Shown in pieces: positions 1 through 6,315 of a DNA stretch of 6,401 bases (its first letter is position 1; the number at the start of each line of letters is the position of its first letter). Position numbers and translations under genes: made by a program. Source of the stretch: Clostridiales bacterium (GTDB lineage: Bacteria > Bacillota > Clostridia > Oscillospirales > Oscillospiraceae). Location of the stretch: assembly GCA_003522945.1 (NCBI GenBank), contig DPHR01000186.1, forward strand, positions 1 to 6,401, written 5' to 3'. The notes beneath the pieces are model-generated. The model made no database searches and was not told where the DNA came from. It saw nothing but the letters and a program-made list of their open reading frames with translations.

Positions 1-1
1 C

Positions 2-1600
2 GTGGACGGCGCGCGGTTTATGGCCGCGTGCGTCGCCGCGGCGTATACGGCGTCCTCGCTGGACGAGGTGCTGGATGCCGGTTTGCGCTTCCTGCCGGAG
101 AAGTGCGATTACCGCCGCGTGGTCGAGGCGGTGCGCGCCTACCACCGCTCACACCCGGCGGAGGCGGATTTCCGCGCCTGCCGCGAGATGATCGCGCGCG
201 AATTCAGCGACGAAGAATATCCCGGCGGATACCACATCGTGCCGAATGCCGGGATCTGCATTCTCGCCATGCTTTACGGCAAGGGCGAGCTTGGCCGCAG
301 CATCGAGATCTCCGTCATGTGCGGCTACGATACCGACTGCAACGCGAGCAACATCGGCACGATCCTCGGTGTGCTCGGCGGTCTCGGCGGCGTACCGGAG
401 CGCTATCGCCGTCCGATCAACGATCTTGTCACGCTCTCGAGCGTGTCCGGCTATCTCAATCTCGTCGATCTTTCCGACAAGGCAAAGGAGCTCGGCGCGC
501 TCTCCTGCCGGATGTACGGCGGCACGCTGCCGGGGGATATCGTCTGCCCGAGGCCGGGCGAGCTGCGTATGGACTTTCCGTTCCCCGGCTCGACGCACGG
601 GCTCGAGCTGTCGGATAAGGCGGAGCACACGCTGCGCATTGTTCCGGGAAAGGCGCACTCCGGCGCATTCTGCGCCGAGCTTATGACCGACGGCAAGCGC
701 GCCGGACCCGTCGATCTCTCGTTTAAGGCGATGCTCACGCGCCCGGATCTCCACGAGGAGCGCTATGATCCCGTGTTCACCGCGAAGGTCAACCCCGGTC
801 AGCGCGTCGGCGTCTGGATGAAAAGCGAGCAGACCGCCCCTGCCGCGGTGACAGTGACGCCCTTCGTCCGCCGTGCCATGACCGGCGAGAGAGTGAACAT
901 GCCCGCCGCGGTGCTTTCGGAAGGGGAGTGGACGGAGATCGTGTTCACCGTGCCGGAGCTCGGCGGTGACGCCGTGCACGATGTTGGCTGGACGGTCGAG
1001 ACAAAGCCCGACGCCGACCCCTGGGTCATGGGCCGGGTGTATGTGGACGAGATCACCGTTACCGGCGCAATGGACTATGCGGTAAATTTTTCGCTCCAGC
1101 GCGAGGAGTTTTCGCAGCTCACGCCGTTTGCGTTCAACGACTGCGCCGGGAAGCGCGAGGGGGACGCTATGCGTTTCACGGCGGAGGCGCTGCCGTATAT
1201 GACCGGCGCGCAGGCGTTCACCGGAAATTACTATCTGCGCGATACGGCAGTGAGCGCGTCTGTGACGGTTGAAAGCGGCGAGAGCGCCTTTGTGCTGCTG
1301 CGCGGGCAGGGCACACGCCGGTATTATGCGCTCGGCTTTTCCGCGCCGGGCGAGTGTGCCGTGCTCCGGTACGAGGACGGTCGGCTGACGAAGCTCGCCG
1401 CCGCGCCGTTTGTCCGGCAGCCGGGACGGGAATACGCTCTCCGGGCGGAGGCAAAGGGCGAGGTGCTCACGCTTTTCGTGAACGGAACGCCGGTGCTCGA
1501 AGCGAGCGACAGCCGGTATGCCTACGGCATGCCCGGCCTCGGTCTCACCGCTGCGGGCGAGACGCTCTGGCGGGCGCTGCATATTTCCGGAGAATGCTGA
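2..1600 (+). CDS. ADP-ribosylglycohydrolase-family protein with C-terminal beta-sandwich (CBM/LamG-like) modules, 5' partial
   Basis: The reading frame is open from the left edge to a TGA at 1598-1600 (532 visible codons). The GTG at base 2 is just the first whole codon, so the true start is upstream. Visible residues 1-170 look like the C-terminal half of the ADP-ribosylglycohydrolase (DraG/ARH) fold: a helical stretch, GYHIVPNAG at 77-85, and the GYDTDCNASN motif at 108-117, whose Asp/Thr/Asp pattern matches the family's metal-binding loop. The family removes ADP-ribose or cleaves related N-glycosidic bonds; the substrate here is unknown. Residues about 190-356 form a beta-rich block ending in WVMGRVYVDEITV, reminiscent of CBM4/9-type jelly rolls. 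Residues about 365-530 resemble a LamG/DUF1080-like concanavalin fold (RYYALGFS, LTLFVNGTPVLEASD). The family assignment is firm; the module names are inferred from sequence character. The N-terminus, and so any signal peptide, is off the window. It converges on the minus-strand operon. Confidence 0.85.
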   Translation: MDGARFMAACVAAAYTASSLDEVLDAGLRFLPEKCDYRRVVEAVRAYHRSHPAEADFRACREMIAREFSDEEYPGGYHIVPNAGICILAMLYGKGELGRSIEISVMCGYDTDCNASNIGTILGVLGGLGGVPERYRRPINDLVTLSSVSGYLNLVDLSDKAKELGALSCRMYGGTLPGDIVCPRPGELRMDFPFPGSTHGLELSDKAEHTLRIVPGKAHSGAFCAELMTDGKRAGPVDLSFKAMLTRPDLHEERYDPVFTAKVNPGQRVGVWMKSEQTAPAAVTVTPFVRRAMTGERVNMPAAVLSEGEWTEIVFTVPELGGDAVHDVGWTVETKPDADPWVMGRVYVDEITVTGAMDYAVNFSLQREEFSQLTPFAFNDCAGKREGDAMRFTAEALPYMTGAQAFTGNYYLRDTAVSASVTVESGESAFVLLRGQGTRRYYALGFSAPGECAVLRYEDGRLTKLAAAPFVRQPGREYALRAEAKGEVLTLFVNGTPVLEASDSRYAYGMPGLGLTAAGETLWRALHISGEC

Positions 1601-1609
1601 TGCTCACAT

Positions 1610-1649
1610 AAAAAAATTCCGTATGTCGTCGGACATACGGAATTTTTTT
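1610..1649. terminator. Bidirectional intrinsic terminator between convergent genes
   Basis: A perfect 18-bp inverted repeat (1610-1627 with 1632-1649) closes a 4-nt loop (1628-1631). The inner stem contains TTCCGTATGTC and its complement. The outer part pairs seven A with seven T, so each strand ends the hairpin with a U run. It starts 9 bp after the stop of the plus-strand gene, and its outer edge touches the TAA (1648-1650) of the minus-strand GtrA gene. It can therefore terminate transcription from both sides. Confidence 0.9.
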
Positions 1650-2064
1650 ATTTATCCGGCGTGTCGGTACGCTGCCGGAAGACCCAGCGCTTCTGGATCT
1701 GGTAGCTTGCCAGGAAGAGCACGCCGTCCACCGGGATCTTGATGACAGTTTCGAGCAGGTTTGTTGCATTTGTGAGATCCTGCAATACCGAAACGAGCAC
1801 CGCCGACAGGCTCGCCTGCACAACGGCAAGCACGGTATACCGCCAGATCGACTGCCCCGCCGCGCTCTTATCCTGAAACACGAGCAGCCGGTTGAGGAAA
1901 AAATTCGTCACGGCGGAAACGATGCGCGCGCCATAGGTCGCGCAGAGCTCGCGCGTGCCGTCCGGCAGGGAGACGAGAAGCACGGAGTTGAGCAGCGTGA
2001 ACAGTCCATAATCCAGCAGAAAGCAGATGACGCTGCTGCCGGAAAAGCGGAGGAACGATTTCAA
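1648..2064 (-). CDS. GtrA-family membrane protein (putative polyprenyl-phosphate sugar flippase)
   Basis: A small hydrophobic protein with four predicted membrane segments and the GtrA layout: FLRFSGSSVICFLLDYGLFTLLN near the N-terminus, ARIVSAVTNFFLNRLLVF in the middle and a basic QKRWVFRQR tail. GtrA proteins are thought to flip or present undecaprenyl-phosphate-linked sugars made by a GtrB-like glycosyltransferase, and the gene just upstream encodes exactly that type. Start choice: an in-frame ATG at 2089-2091 would give 147 residues and overlap the upstream gene by 20 bp, but nothing like a Shine-Dalgarno site precedes it. AGAAGGAG at 2075-2082 lies 10 nt before a TTG at 2062-2064, giving 138 residues and a 7-bp gap. 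I prefer the TTG start, though the ATG with translational coupling is not excluded. It is the last gene of the operon; its TAA sits at the base of the terminator hairpin. Confidence 0.85.
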   Translation of the reverse strand: MKSFLRFSGSSVICFLLDYGLFTLLNSVLLVSLPDGTRELCATYGARIVSAVTNFFLNRLLVFQDKSAAGQSIWRYTVLAVVQASLSAVLVSVLQDLTNATNLLETVIKIPVDGVLFLASYQIQKRWVFRQRTDTPDK

Positions 2065-2071
2065 AGCGGCT

Positions 2072-2779
2072 TTACTCCTTCTTGTCCCCATGTAAGAGGT
2101 GGCGGAAGATCAGCTTATAGATCCGCCAGGAATCCTTCACGGTGTTGAAGTGGCTGGTCTGGTTCTCGTCGATGTATACGGTATCGATCACGACCTCGCC
2201 GACGCCGAGCCCCGCGCCCTTGAGCGAGAGGAGCATCTGCGTTTCATATTCGTACCGCTCGCCGCCGATGGAGCACATCAGCGGCAGGTGCTTGCGGGCA
2301 ATGGCGCGCAGTCCGGTCTGCGTGTCGGTCACGCCGACGCCGCAGGCGAGCTTCATAAAGCTGCGCGTGATCTTGTTGCCGAGCTTGCTGCGCAGCGGGA
2401 CCTGCTCCAGCGAGAAATCCCGCACGCCGAGCCAGAGCTTGTCCGGCTCGCGGCACATCGCCTCGGCAACGGCCATGGCGTCCTTGGGGCGGTGCTGATT
2501 GTCGCCGTCCACGATAACGACGCCGTCGATATCCGGCCGGTTTTCCACGCACCAGGCAAACGCCGTTTTCATCGCGCGGCCCTTGCCTTTATTCACCTCG
2601 TGCCGCAGCACCGTGACGCCGGGGCGTTCGGCGGCCTCCGCGAAGGGCTGGAGATGCCCTTCGTGGCTGCCGTCGTTGACGACGACGATATCGTCAAAGC
2701 CTTCGGCCAGCAGGCCGTCCACGACCTGAATGAGCTTTTCGTCCGGCTCGTAGGAGGGAACGACAGCAGTAACTTTCAT
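2072..2779 (-). CDS. Family 2 glycosyltransferase, GtrB/DPM1-like polyprenyl-phosphate glycosyltransferase
   Basis: A 235-residue GT-A fold enzyme predicted to move a sugar from a nucleotide sugar to a polyprenyl phosphate on the cytoplasmic face of the membrane. Visible motifs in order: VVPSYEPDE (6-14), VVVNDGS (32-38), the Lys/Gly-rich NKGKGRAMK (63-71), the metal-binding DGDNQH (91-96), TDTQTGLRA (151-159) and GGERYEYETQML (172-183). These match the dolichyl-phosphate mannosyltransferase/GtrB group. It ends at the soluble domain: there are no C-terminal membrane helices, so membrane attachment probably depends on the GtrA-like protein encoded next. The sugar cannot be told from sequence. 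The ATG at 2777-2779 has only a weak AGGG-type site upstream, so it probably relies partly on translation from the preceding gene, 21 bp away. Its TAA lies just beyond the ribosome binding site of the GtrA gene. Confidence 0.9.
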   Translation of the reverse strand: MKVTAVVPSYEPDEKLIQVVDGLLAEGFDDIVVVNDGSHEGHLQPFAEAAERPGVTVLRHEVNKGKGRAMKTAFAWCVENRPDIDGVVIVDGDNQHRPKDAMAVAEAMCREPDKLWLGVRDFSLEQVPLRSKLGNKITRSFMKLACGVGVTDTQTGLRAIARKHLPLMCSIGGERYEYETQMLLSLKGAGLGVGEVVIDTVYIDENQTSHFNTVKDSWRIYKLIFRHLLHGDKKE

Positions 2780-2800
2780 TTCGCTTTTACCCTGCCTTTA

Positions 2801-4489
2801 TCAGAGAGTTTCGTAGTTGCTGATGACAAAACCGGCGTCGGTCTGCAGGAAATAAATGCGCATGGTGGCGTCGGCATAGTCGATGGCCTGCCCGTTGTGC
2901 GTGCAGTTGGCGTCGTAGGTCACGTCCACGCTGTAGCAGTTGTCCGCCCAGATCACTACGCCCGAGGCGGTGGTGTTGGAAACGTCGATGTTGCCGTAGG
3001 CGGTGTTCCAGACAACGCCGTTGTAGGTGTCCTGCAGATCGGTGTAGGCCTGCGTGCCGGGCGTGAGATAGGCGAGCGCGGCGTACAGGTTGCCCCACGT
3101 GCCGTTGTAGCCGTTCATATAATAGGTGAGATACGCCTTCACGAAGCTCACCGCGCGCGTGGTGTACTTTTCGGCGTCCGCCCCGTCAAGACAGAGCATG
3201 AAATCGCCCTCGGCGGTCTTTGTAACGCTGCATCCCGCGGGCGGCTCGGCGGTCAGCTCCGGCTCGATCAGGAGACCGTCCACCGTGTACGTCGTCCACG
3301 AAACGGGGTTGATGAGCTTGTCCTTGAGCGGCTCATAGGAGAAGTTGTTCTGCGGTTCTCCGGCGTACTCGCTGCCGAGCTCGGTGCCGTTGCAGAACAC
3401 CTTGCTGCCGACGGCGACCTCGACCGAGGCGGACTTCGTCCCCTCAAGCTCAAGCTCCACGTCGGATACGGCCCAGTTTACGTCGCTGCCGGAGAGCGTG
3501 ACGCGGGCGAGCGCTTCGTCGCCGTCCTTGAGAACATAGGCGGGCGCTTCATCGGTATAATCGAGCGAGCGGAACGCCTGCACGCTGCCGCTGCCGAAGC
3601 GCTCTTCCATGTAAGCGCGCACACGGTCGCGGCCGTCGATGTTCTCCGGGCGCTTCTCGTACCAGAGATTTGTCCAGTCGTCGGCGGTATAGGAGGCGAG
3701 CCACGCTTCAAACGCGCGCTGCGGCGCCTGCCGCACGGCTTCGGCATGCTGCTTTTCCTGCAGCACGATGGCGTTCTGCTCGGCTTCCGCGGCTTTTTCG
3801 GCGTCCTTGTTTTTCTGGAAGCGCGCAAGCGCGACCCAAAGGACAATGAGCGCGGCAAGGAAGATCACCGCAACGACAAGAACATACGTCAGCAGACCCT
3901 TGCGGAAGCCGCCTTTTTTCTTTCGGTTTTTCGGAGCGATCTCCTCGTCTGCGGCGGGATTTTCCACACGGGCGGGACGTTCGCGGCGCGCGCTTTTCGT
4001 TTCCTGTGCGGGACGCTCCCGACGCGCAGGCTTTTCTTCCGGCGCGGGGCGTTCCCGACGCGCGGGTTTGTCCTCCTGCACGGGACGCTCGCGGCGGACA
4101 GGCTTGTTCTCCTGCGCGGGACGCTCGCGGCGGACAGGCTCACTATCCTGCGCGGGACGTTCCCGACGGACGGGTTTTTCCTCGCTCACAGGGCGTTCGC
4201 GGCGCACCGGGGCCGCTTCCTGCGCGGGGCGCGCTGCTCTCCGGATGGAGGCGGGCGCCTCAAAGCTCTCCTCCGGAATGGGGGCGGGCGCTTCAAAGCT
4301 CTCCGCGGGGACCGGAGCGGCGGGCTCTTTCGGCAGCGTCTCCGCCGCGTGCGCAGTCACGCGCTCGGCGGTCTCCGGAATATCAAAGAGCAGCTCCTCC
4401 TCGCGGACGGAGGGAGTGCGCTCGGCGCGCGGCAGGCGCGCTTCGCTCTTCCGGCTCGTGCCGGATACAGGTTTTTCATGCTTTCCCAT
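2801..4489 (-). CDS. Single-pass membrane protein with repetitive charged N-terminal tail and TcaA/NTF2-like extracellular region
   Basis: A 562-residue protein that I do not recognise by name. Residues 1-180 are charged and low in complexity, Pro/Glu/Arg-rich, with a doubled ESFEAPA element (about 64-80) and seven 12-residue RRERP repeats (96-179). A basic KNRKKKGGFRKG stretch precedes one membrane helix (about 198-222: LLTYVLVVAVIFLAALIVLWVAL), so the tail should be cytoplasmic. A short Ala/Glu-rich helical stalk follows. The outside part reads as an NTF2-like domain (about 252-345, with AFEAWLASYTADDWTNLW), a small beta domain carrying SKVFCNGTELG, and a second NTF2-like domain at the C-terminus (about 443-562). 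That order recalls the cell-envelope protein TcaA, but the usual N-terminal zinc ribbon is absent. The domain assignment is inference. Start: ATG 4487-4489 has GAGGG (4495-4499) 5 nt upstream, overlapping the previous gene's stop; the in-frame TTG at 4501 has no such site. Confidence 0.8.
   Translation of the reverse strand: MGKHEKPVSGTSRKSEARLPRAERTPSVREEELLFDIPETAERVTAHAAETLPKEPAAPVPAESFEAPAPIPEESFEAPASIRRAARPAQEAAPVRRERPVSEEKPVRRERPAQDSEPVRRERPAQENKPVRRERPVQEDKPARRERPAPEEKPARRERPAQETKSARRERPARVENPAADEEIAPKNRKKKGGFRKGLLTYVLVVAVIFLAALIVLWVALARFQKNKDAEKAAEAEQNAIVLQEKQHAEAVRQAPQRAFEAWLASYTADDWTNLWYEKRPENIDGRDRVRAYMEERFGSGSVQAFRSLDYTDEAPAYVLKDGDEALARVTLSGSDVNWAVSDVELELEGTKSASVEVAVGSKVFCNGTELGSEYAGEPQNNFSYEPLKDKLINPVSWTTYTVDGLLIEPELTAEPPAGCSVTKTAEGDFMLCLDGADAEKYTTRAVSFVKAYLTYYMNGYNGTWGNLYAALAYLTPGTQAYTDLQDTYNGVVWNTAYGNIDVSNTTASGVVIWADNCYSVDVTYDANCTHNGQAIDYADATMRIYFLQTDAGFVISNYETL
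3953..4204 (-). repeat. Seven in-frame 36-bp tandem repeats encoding RRERPxxxxxPx units
   Basis: Seven consecutive 12-codon units, each starting RRERP and followed by variable acidic or polar residues and then a Pro-Ala/Val or Ser-Ala end (for example RRERPAQENKPV, RRERPVQEDKPA, RRERPAPEEKPA). A degenerate eighth unit, RRAARPAQEAAPV, precedes them. At DNA level the units around 4081-4155 are nearly identical, while those at the edges have diverged. The array lies in the predicted cytoplasmic tail of the membrane protein, just before its basic juxtamembrane stretch. Each unit alternates an Arg-rich and a Glu-rich part, so it probably forms an extended or disordered charged tether. Confidence 0.9.
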
Positions 4490-4497
4490 AGCTGCCC

Positions 4498-5574
4498 TCA
4501 ATTCAAAATGAGAATGGCGGTGGACATCTGGCGCATGCCGATGATGTTCGAGCCGCGGGTGATCTGCTCACCGTTGTAGTACATGAGCGAGGACGAGCCG
4601 CCGTCGAGGTTCGCGGCGTTGACCGCGCCGCGGTCATACATGATCTTGGCGATATCGTCGTACGTCGCGCCCATGCTGTCGGGCTTGCGGCCCTCGATGA
4701 CCATCAGAAGGATGGTGCCGTCCGCACACTGGCCGATGCAGGTGCGCGGGTTCATGCCGCCGCCGAGATTCGTCTGCAGCTCGCCGTCCTTCACGAGCAC
4801 CGGGCCGGGGGAGAAGCTGACCGCGCTCATCAGCCCGAGATCGAGCGCCTGCTGGCCGGACATGTCTCCGACGTGGAGGATATGATCCGCGTCAAAGCCG
4901 ATAACATTGAGATACCATGTGCCGGGATTGCCGTAGGCAATGGCGCCGTCGCGCATGACGAGACCGTCGGGGATGCCGCCGTTGCCGCCTCCGCCCGGAT
5001 CGTAGAAGCCGCCGGCGTTCGTGCCGCCGATGGCGTTATACTTATCGATAAACTCGTAAAGATACAGTCCGTGATAGTTCGCGCCGTAAGCGTCCAGCGT
5101 GCCGACAACGACCTTTGACGGATCGCGGATGATCATGAGCTTGCCCTTAAAGGTCGAGCCCTTGATGTCTACGACCTCAAGCCACTCGCCGCTCTCGCCG
5201 GTGTTCTCTGACGGGTCGGCCACGACAACCTGTCCCGCGTTGGTGTTTTCGTCTTCCACGGTGCGGCCGTCCTCGTAGGGCATCTCGACAAAATTGTCGT
5301 CCGGCGACGGTTCATCGTCCGTGGAGGTGCTGACGGGGTGCAGTATCGCGTCCACCTGCGCATCGGAAAGATAGATGTGCGGCAGGAATTTCAGCGCGCT
5401 CGTCTCATTAACGGACAGCACGAAAAGCCGCTCTGCTTCGGCCGAAGGGCCGTGGATCAGCACGCCCATCACGCCAAGCAGGAAAACGGCAAACAGCAGT
5501 ATGGTGACCAGCAGGATCAGCAGAATGCGTCCAACGACGCGGAAGATCCCACCGGCTGCGCTGCGTTCACGCAT
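4498..5574 (-). CDS. Membrane-anchored phosphodiester glycosidase (NAGPA domain family)
   Basis: A 358-residue protein with an N-terminal membrane anchor (about 14-40: VGRILLILLVTILLFAVFLLGVMGVLI) and no clear cleavage site, so it is probably anchored with the rest outside. A spacer of about 50 residues rich in Asp/Glu/Ser/Thr (82-131) follows, then the catalytic domain from about 132. Hallmarks of the NAGPA (DUF2233) family are visible: AIGGTNAGGFYD (181-192), NPRTCIGQCADGTILLMVIEGR in two parts (275-285, 286-296) and NLDGGSSSLMYYNGE (322-336). The family is named after the lysosomal uncovering enzyme, which removes GlcNAc from a sugar phosphodiester; bacterial members are thought to cut sugar-phosphodiester bonds in surface polymers such as teichoic acids. 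It is the first gene of the four-gene operon. The ATG at 5572-5574 has GAGGA (5582-5586) 7 nt upstream. The family call is solid; the substrate is unknown. Confidence 0.92.
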   Translation of the reverse strand: MRERSAAGGIFRVVGRILLILLVTILLFAVFLLGVMGVLIHGPSAEAERLFVLSVNETSALKFLPHIYLSDAQVDAILHPVSTSTDDEPSPDDNFVEMPYEDGRTVEDENTNAGQVVVADPSENTGESGEWLEVVDIKGSTFKGKLMIIRDPSKVVVGTLDAYGANYHGLYLYEFIDKYNAIGGTNAGGFYDPGGGGNGGIPDGLVMRDGAIAYGNPGTWYLNVIGFDADHILHVGDMSGQQALDLGLMSAVSFSPGPVLVKDGELQTNLGGGMNPRTCIGQCADGTILLMVIEGRKPDSMGATYDDIAKIMYDRGAVNAANLDGGSSSLMYYNGEQITRGSNIIGMRQMSTAILILN

Positions 5575-5617
5575 GGTTTCATCCTCGCTCTCAACAGTAA
5601 TATAAAGACACCAAATT

Positions 5618-5647
5618 AGTATACACCAGAATGTCGCCTTTTGACAA
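5618..5647 (-). promoter_or_regulatory. Sigma-A type promoter of the glycosidase-glycosyltransferase operon
   Basis: On the minus strand, TTGTCA (5642-5647, one mismatch to TTGACA) and TATACT (5618-5623, one mismatch to TATAAT) are separated by 18 bp. Transcription would begin near 5611, leaving a leader of roughly 37 nt before the glycosidase ATG. It lies in the AT-rich gap, downstream of the thiT terminator, and is the only plausible promoter seen for the four minus-strand genes. Confidence 0.65.
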
Positions 5648-5668
5648 GTTCCTTAATCCAAATATAAT
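5641..5668 (+). promoter_or_regulatory. Perfect-consensus promoter on the opposite strand, antisense to thiT
   Basis: TTGACA (5641-5646), a 16-bp spacer and TATAAT (5663-5668) read rightward with no mismatch to either box. Its -35 overlaps the -35 of the leftward operon promoter. Transcription would start near 5675 and run into the complement of the thiT terminator and the thiT 3' end, where no plus-strand gene is visible. It may drive an antisense or short RNA, or be a chance match in AT-rich DNA; the spacer is 1 bp shorter than the optimum. Confidence 0.4.
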
Positions 5669-5692
5669 AAACGACTTCTATCTTTATAGACG

Positions 5693-5727
5693 AAAAAACC
5701 GCCCCTCCGGTTCTCCCGGAGAGGCGG
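5693..5727 (-). terminator. Intrinsic terminator of the thiT-like gene
   Basis: Read on the minus strand, CCGCCTCTCCGG (5716-5727) pairs with CCGGAGGGGCGG (5699-5710) around a 5-nt loop. This is 12 pairs including one G-U wobble, followed directly by a run of six U (5693-5698). It lies about 35 bp after the thiT stop. On the plus strand the hairpin has a C-A mismatch and no U run, so it should act in one direction only. Confidence 0.9.
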
Positions 5728-5749
5728 CGCGCGGAAAAAAGAGAGGATG

Positions 5750-5767
5750 AGTAAAAACGTTTTTACT
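5750..5767. repeat. 18-bp perfect palindrome over the thiT stop codon
   Basis: AGTAAAAACGTTTTTACT is its own reverse complement and contains the TAA (5763-5765, minus strand) of the thiT-like gene. It is AT-rich with no spacer, so as RNA it would make only a weak hairpin. It could be a protein-binding site or chance; there is no run of U long enough for a convincing terminator. Confidence 0.6.
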
Positions 5768-6299
5768 TTTCGGGCTGCAGGAGCTTCGTCTTTTTGGAAA
5801 GGAAGTAGATGACGATCGCCGCGATGAGCCAGTTGAAGGCGGTGTAGATGAAGTTGTAGATGAACGAGTAGATCCACACGTTCTTCATCGCCATGCCGAG
5901 GAACACGTCCGGCATGTACTCGCCCCAGACGAACACGCCGCTGAGGACGAAGGAGAGAAGCGCGCCGAGCGCGCCGATGACGGTGCCGAGCACCGGCTTT
6001 TTCGGCGTGAAACCGGCAAGACCGGTGAGCGCGTAGGCCAGAGCGTAGTCGAGCAGGAGCGACTGCCAGCCGTAGGCGATGCCGCCGCCGATGATGGCCT
6101 TGAGAACGCCGAAAACGAGACCCGCGCCCATGCCCCAGACCGGGCCGCGCCGCAGCGCGAACACCATCAGAGGAATGAAGAGCAGGTTCATCGATCCGCC
6201 CTGCGCGAACAGATCGAACTTGAAGAAGTTGAGCACGACCGCCATGGCGACCATGATCGCTCCTTCGCAAAGTGTGCGGGTGGTCTGTTTGCTTTTCAT
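5763..6299 (-). CDS. thiT: ECF transporter S component, ThiT-like thiamine importer
   Basis: A 178-residue, almost entirely hydrophobic protein with about six membrane segments, the usual size for an energy-coupling-factor S component. Features expected of ThiT are visible: an early GGSMNLLFIPLMVFALRRG loop and helix (34-52), YGWQSLLLDYALAYALTGLAG starting at 76, an aromatic WGEY (125-128) and YSFIYN (144-149) in the part that forms the thiamine pocket in the family. The S component binds thiamine outside the cell and works with a shared EcfA-EcfA'-EcfT energising module, not seen in this window. A TPP riboswitch immediately upstream independently supports thiamine as substrate. Start: ATG 6297-6299 is preceded by GGAGGG (6307-6312) at 7 nt; a TTG five codons earlier overlaps that site and is unlikely. 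It appears to be a single-gene transcription unit, with its own terminator at 5693-5727. Confidence 0.9.
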   Translation of the reverse strand: MKSKQTTRTLCEGAIMVAMAVVLNFFKFDLFAQGGSMNLLFIPLMVFALRRGPVWGMGAGLVFGVLKAIIGGGIAYGWQSLLLDYALAYALTGLAGFTPKKPVLGTVIGALGALLSFVLSGVFVWGEYMPDVFLGMAMKNVWIYSFIYNFIYTAFNWLIAAIVIYFLSKKTKLLQPEK

Positions 6300-6315
6300 A
6301 AAAAAGCCCTCCAAT

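Noticed and set aside
149..1582. 477-codon open frame on the minus strand
   Set aside because: A shadow of the ADP-ribosylglycohydrolase-like gene. The translation is rich in Arg, His and Ala with no domain pattern, whereas the plus frame carries clear motifs.
4236..4315. Plus-strand doubled block GGGCGCCTCAAAGCTCTCC / GGGCGCTTCAAAGCTCTCC as a possible direct-repeat element
   Set aside because: It is the coding duplication of the ESFEAPA element in the membrane protein's tail, in frame, and needs no separate explanation.
2099..4579. 826-codon open frame on the plus strand
   Set aside because: It lies antisense to three well-supported minus-strand genes. GC-rich codons (few TA-containing stops) create long open shadows. 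The translation shows no recognisable domain, and its repetitive part mirrors the RRERP repeats.
5677..5690. Short inverted repeat TCTAT-CTTT-ATAGA between the thiT terminator and the operon promoter
   Set aside because: Only five pairs of AT-rich sequence; expected by chance in this AT-rich gap.
5747..5809. Possible 20-residue peptide on the plus strand beginning ATGAGTAAAAAC
   Set aside because: Its purine-rich AGAGAGG abuts the ATG with no spacing. The peptide has no recognisable feature and is antisense to the thiT 3' end.
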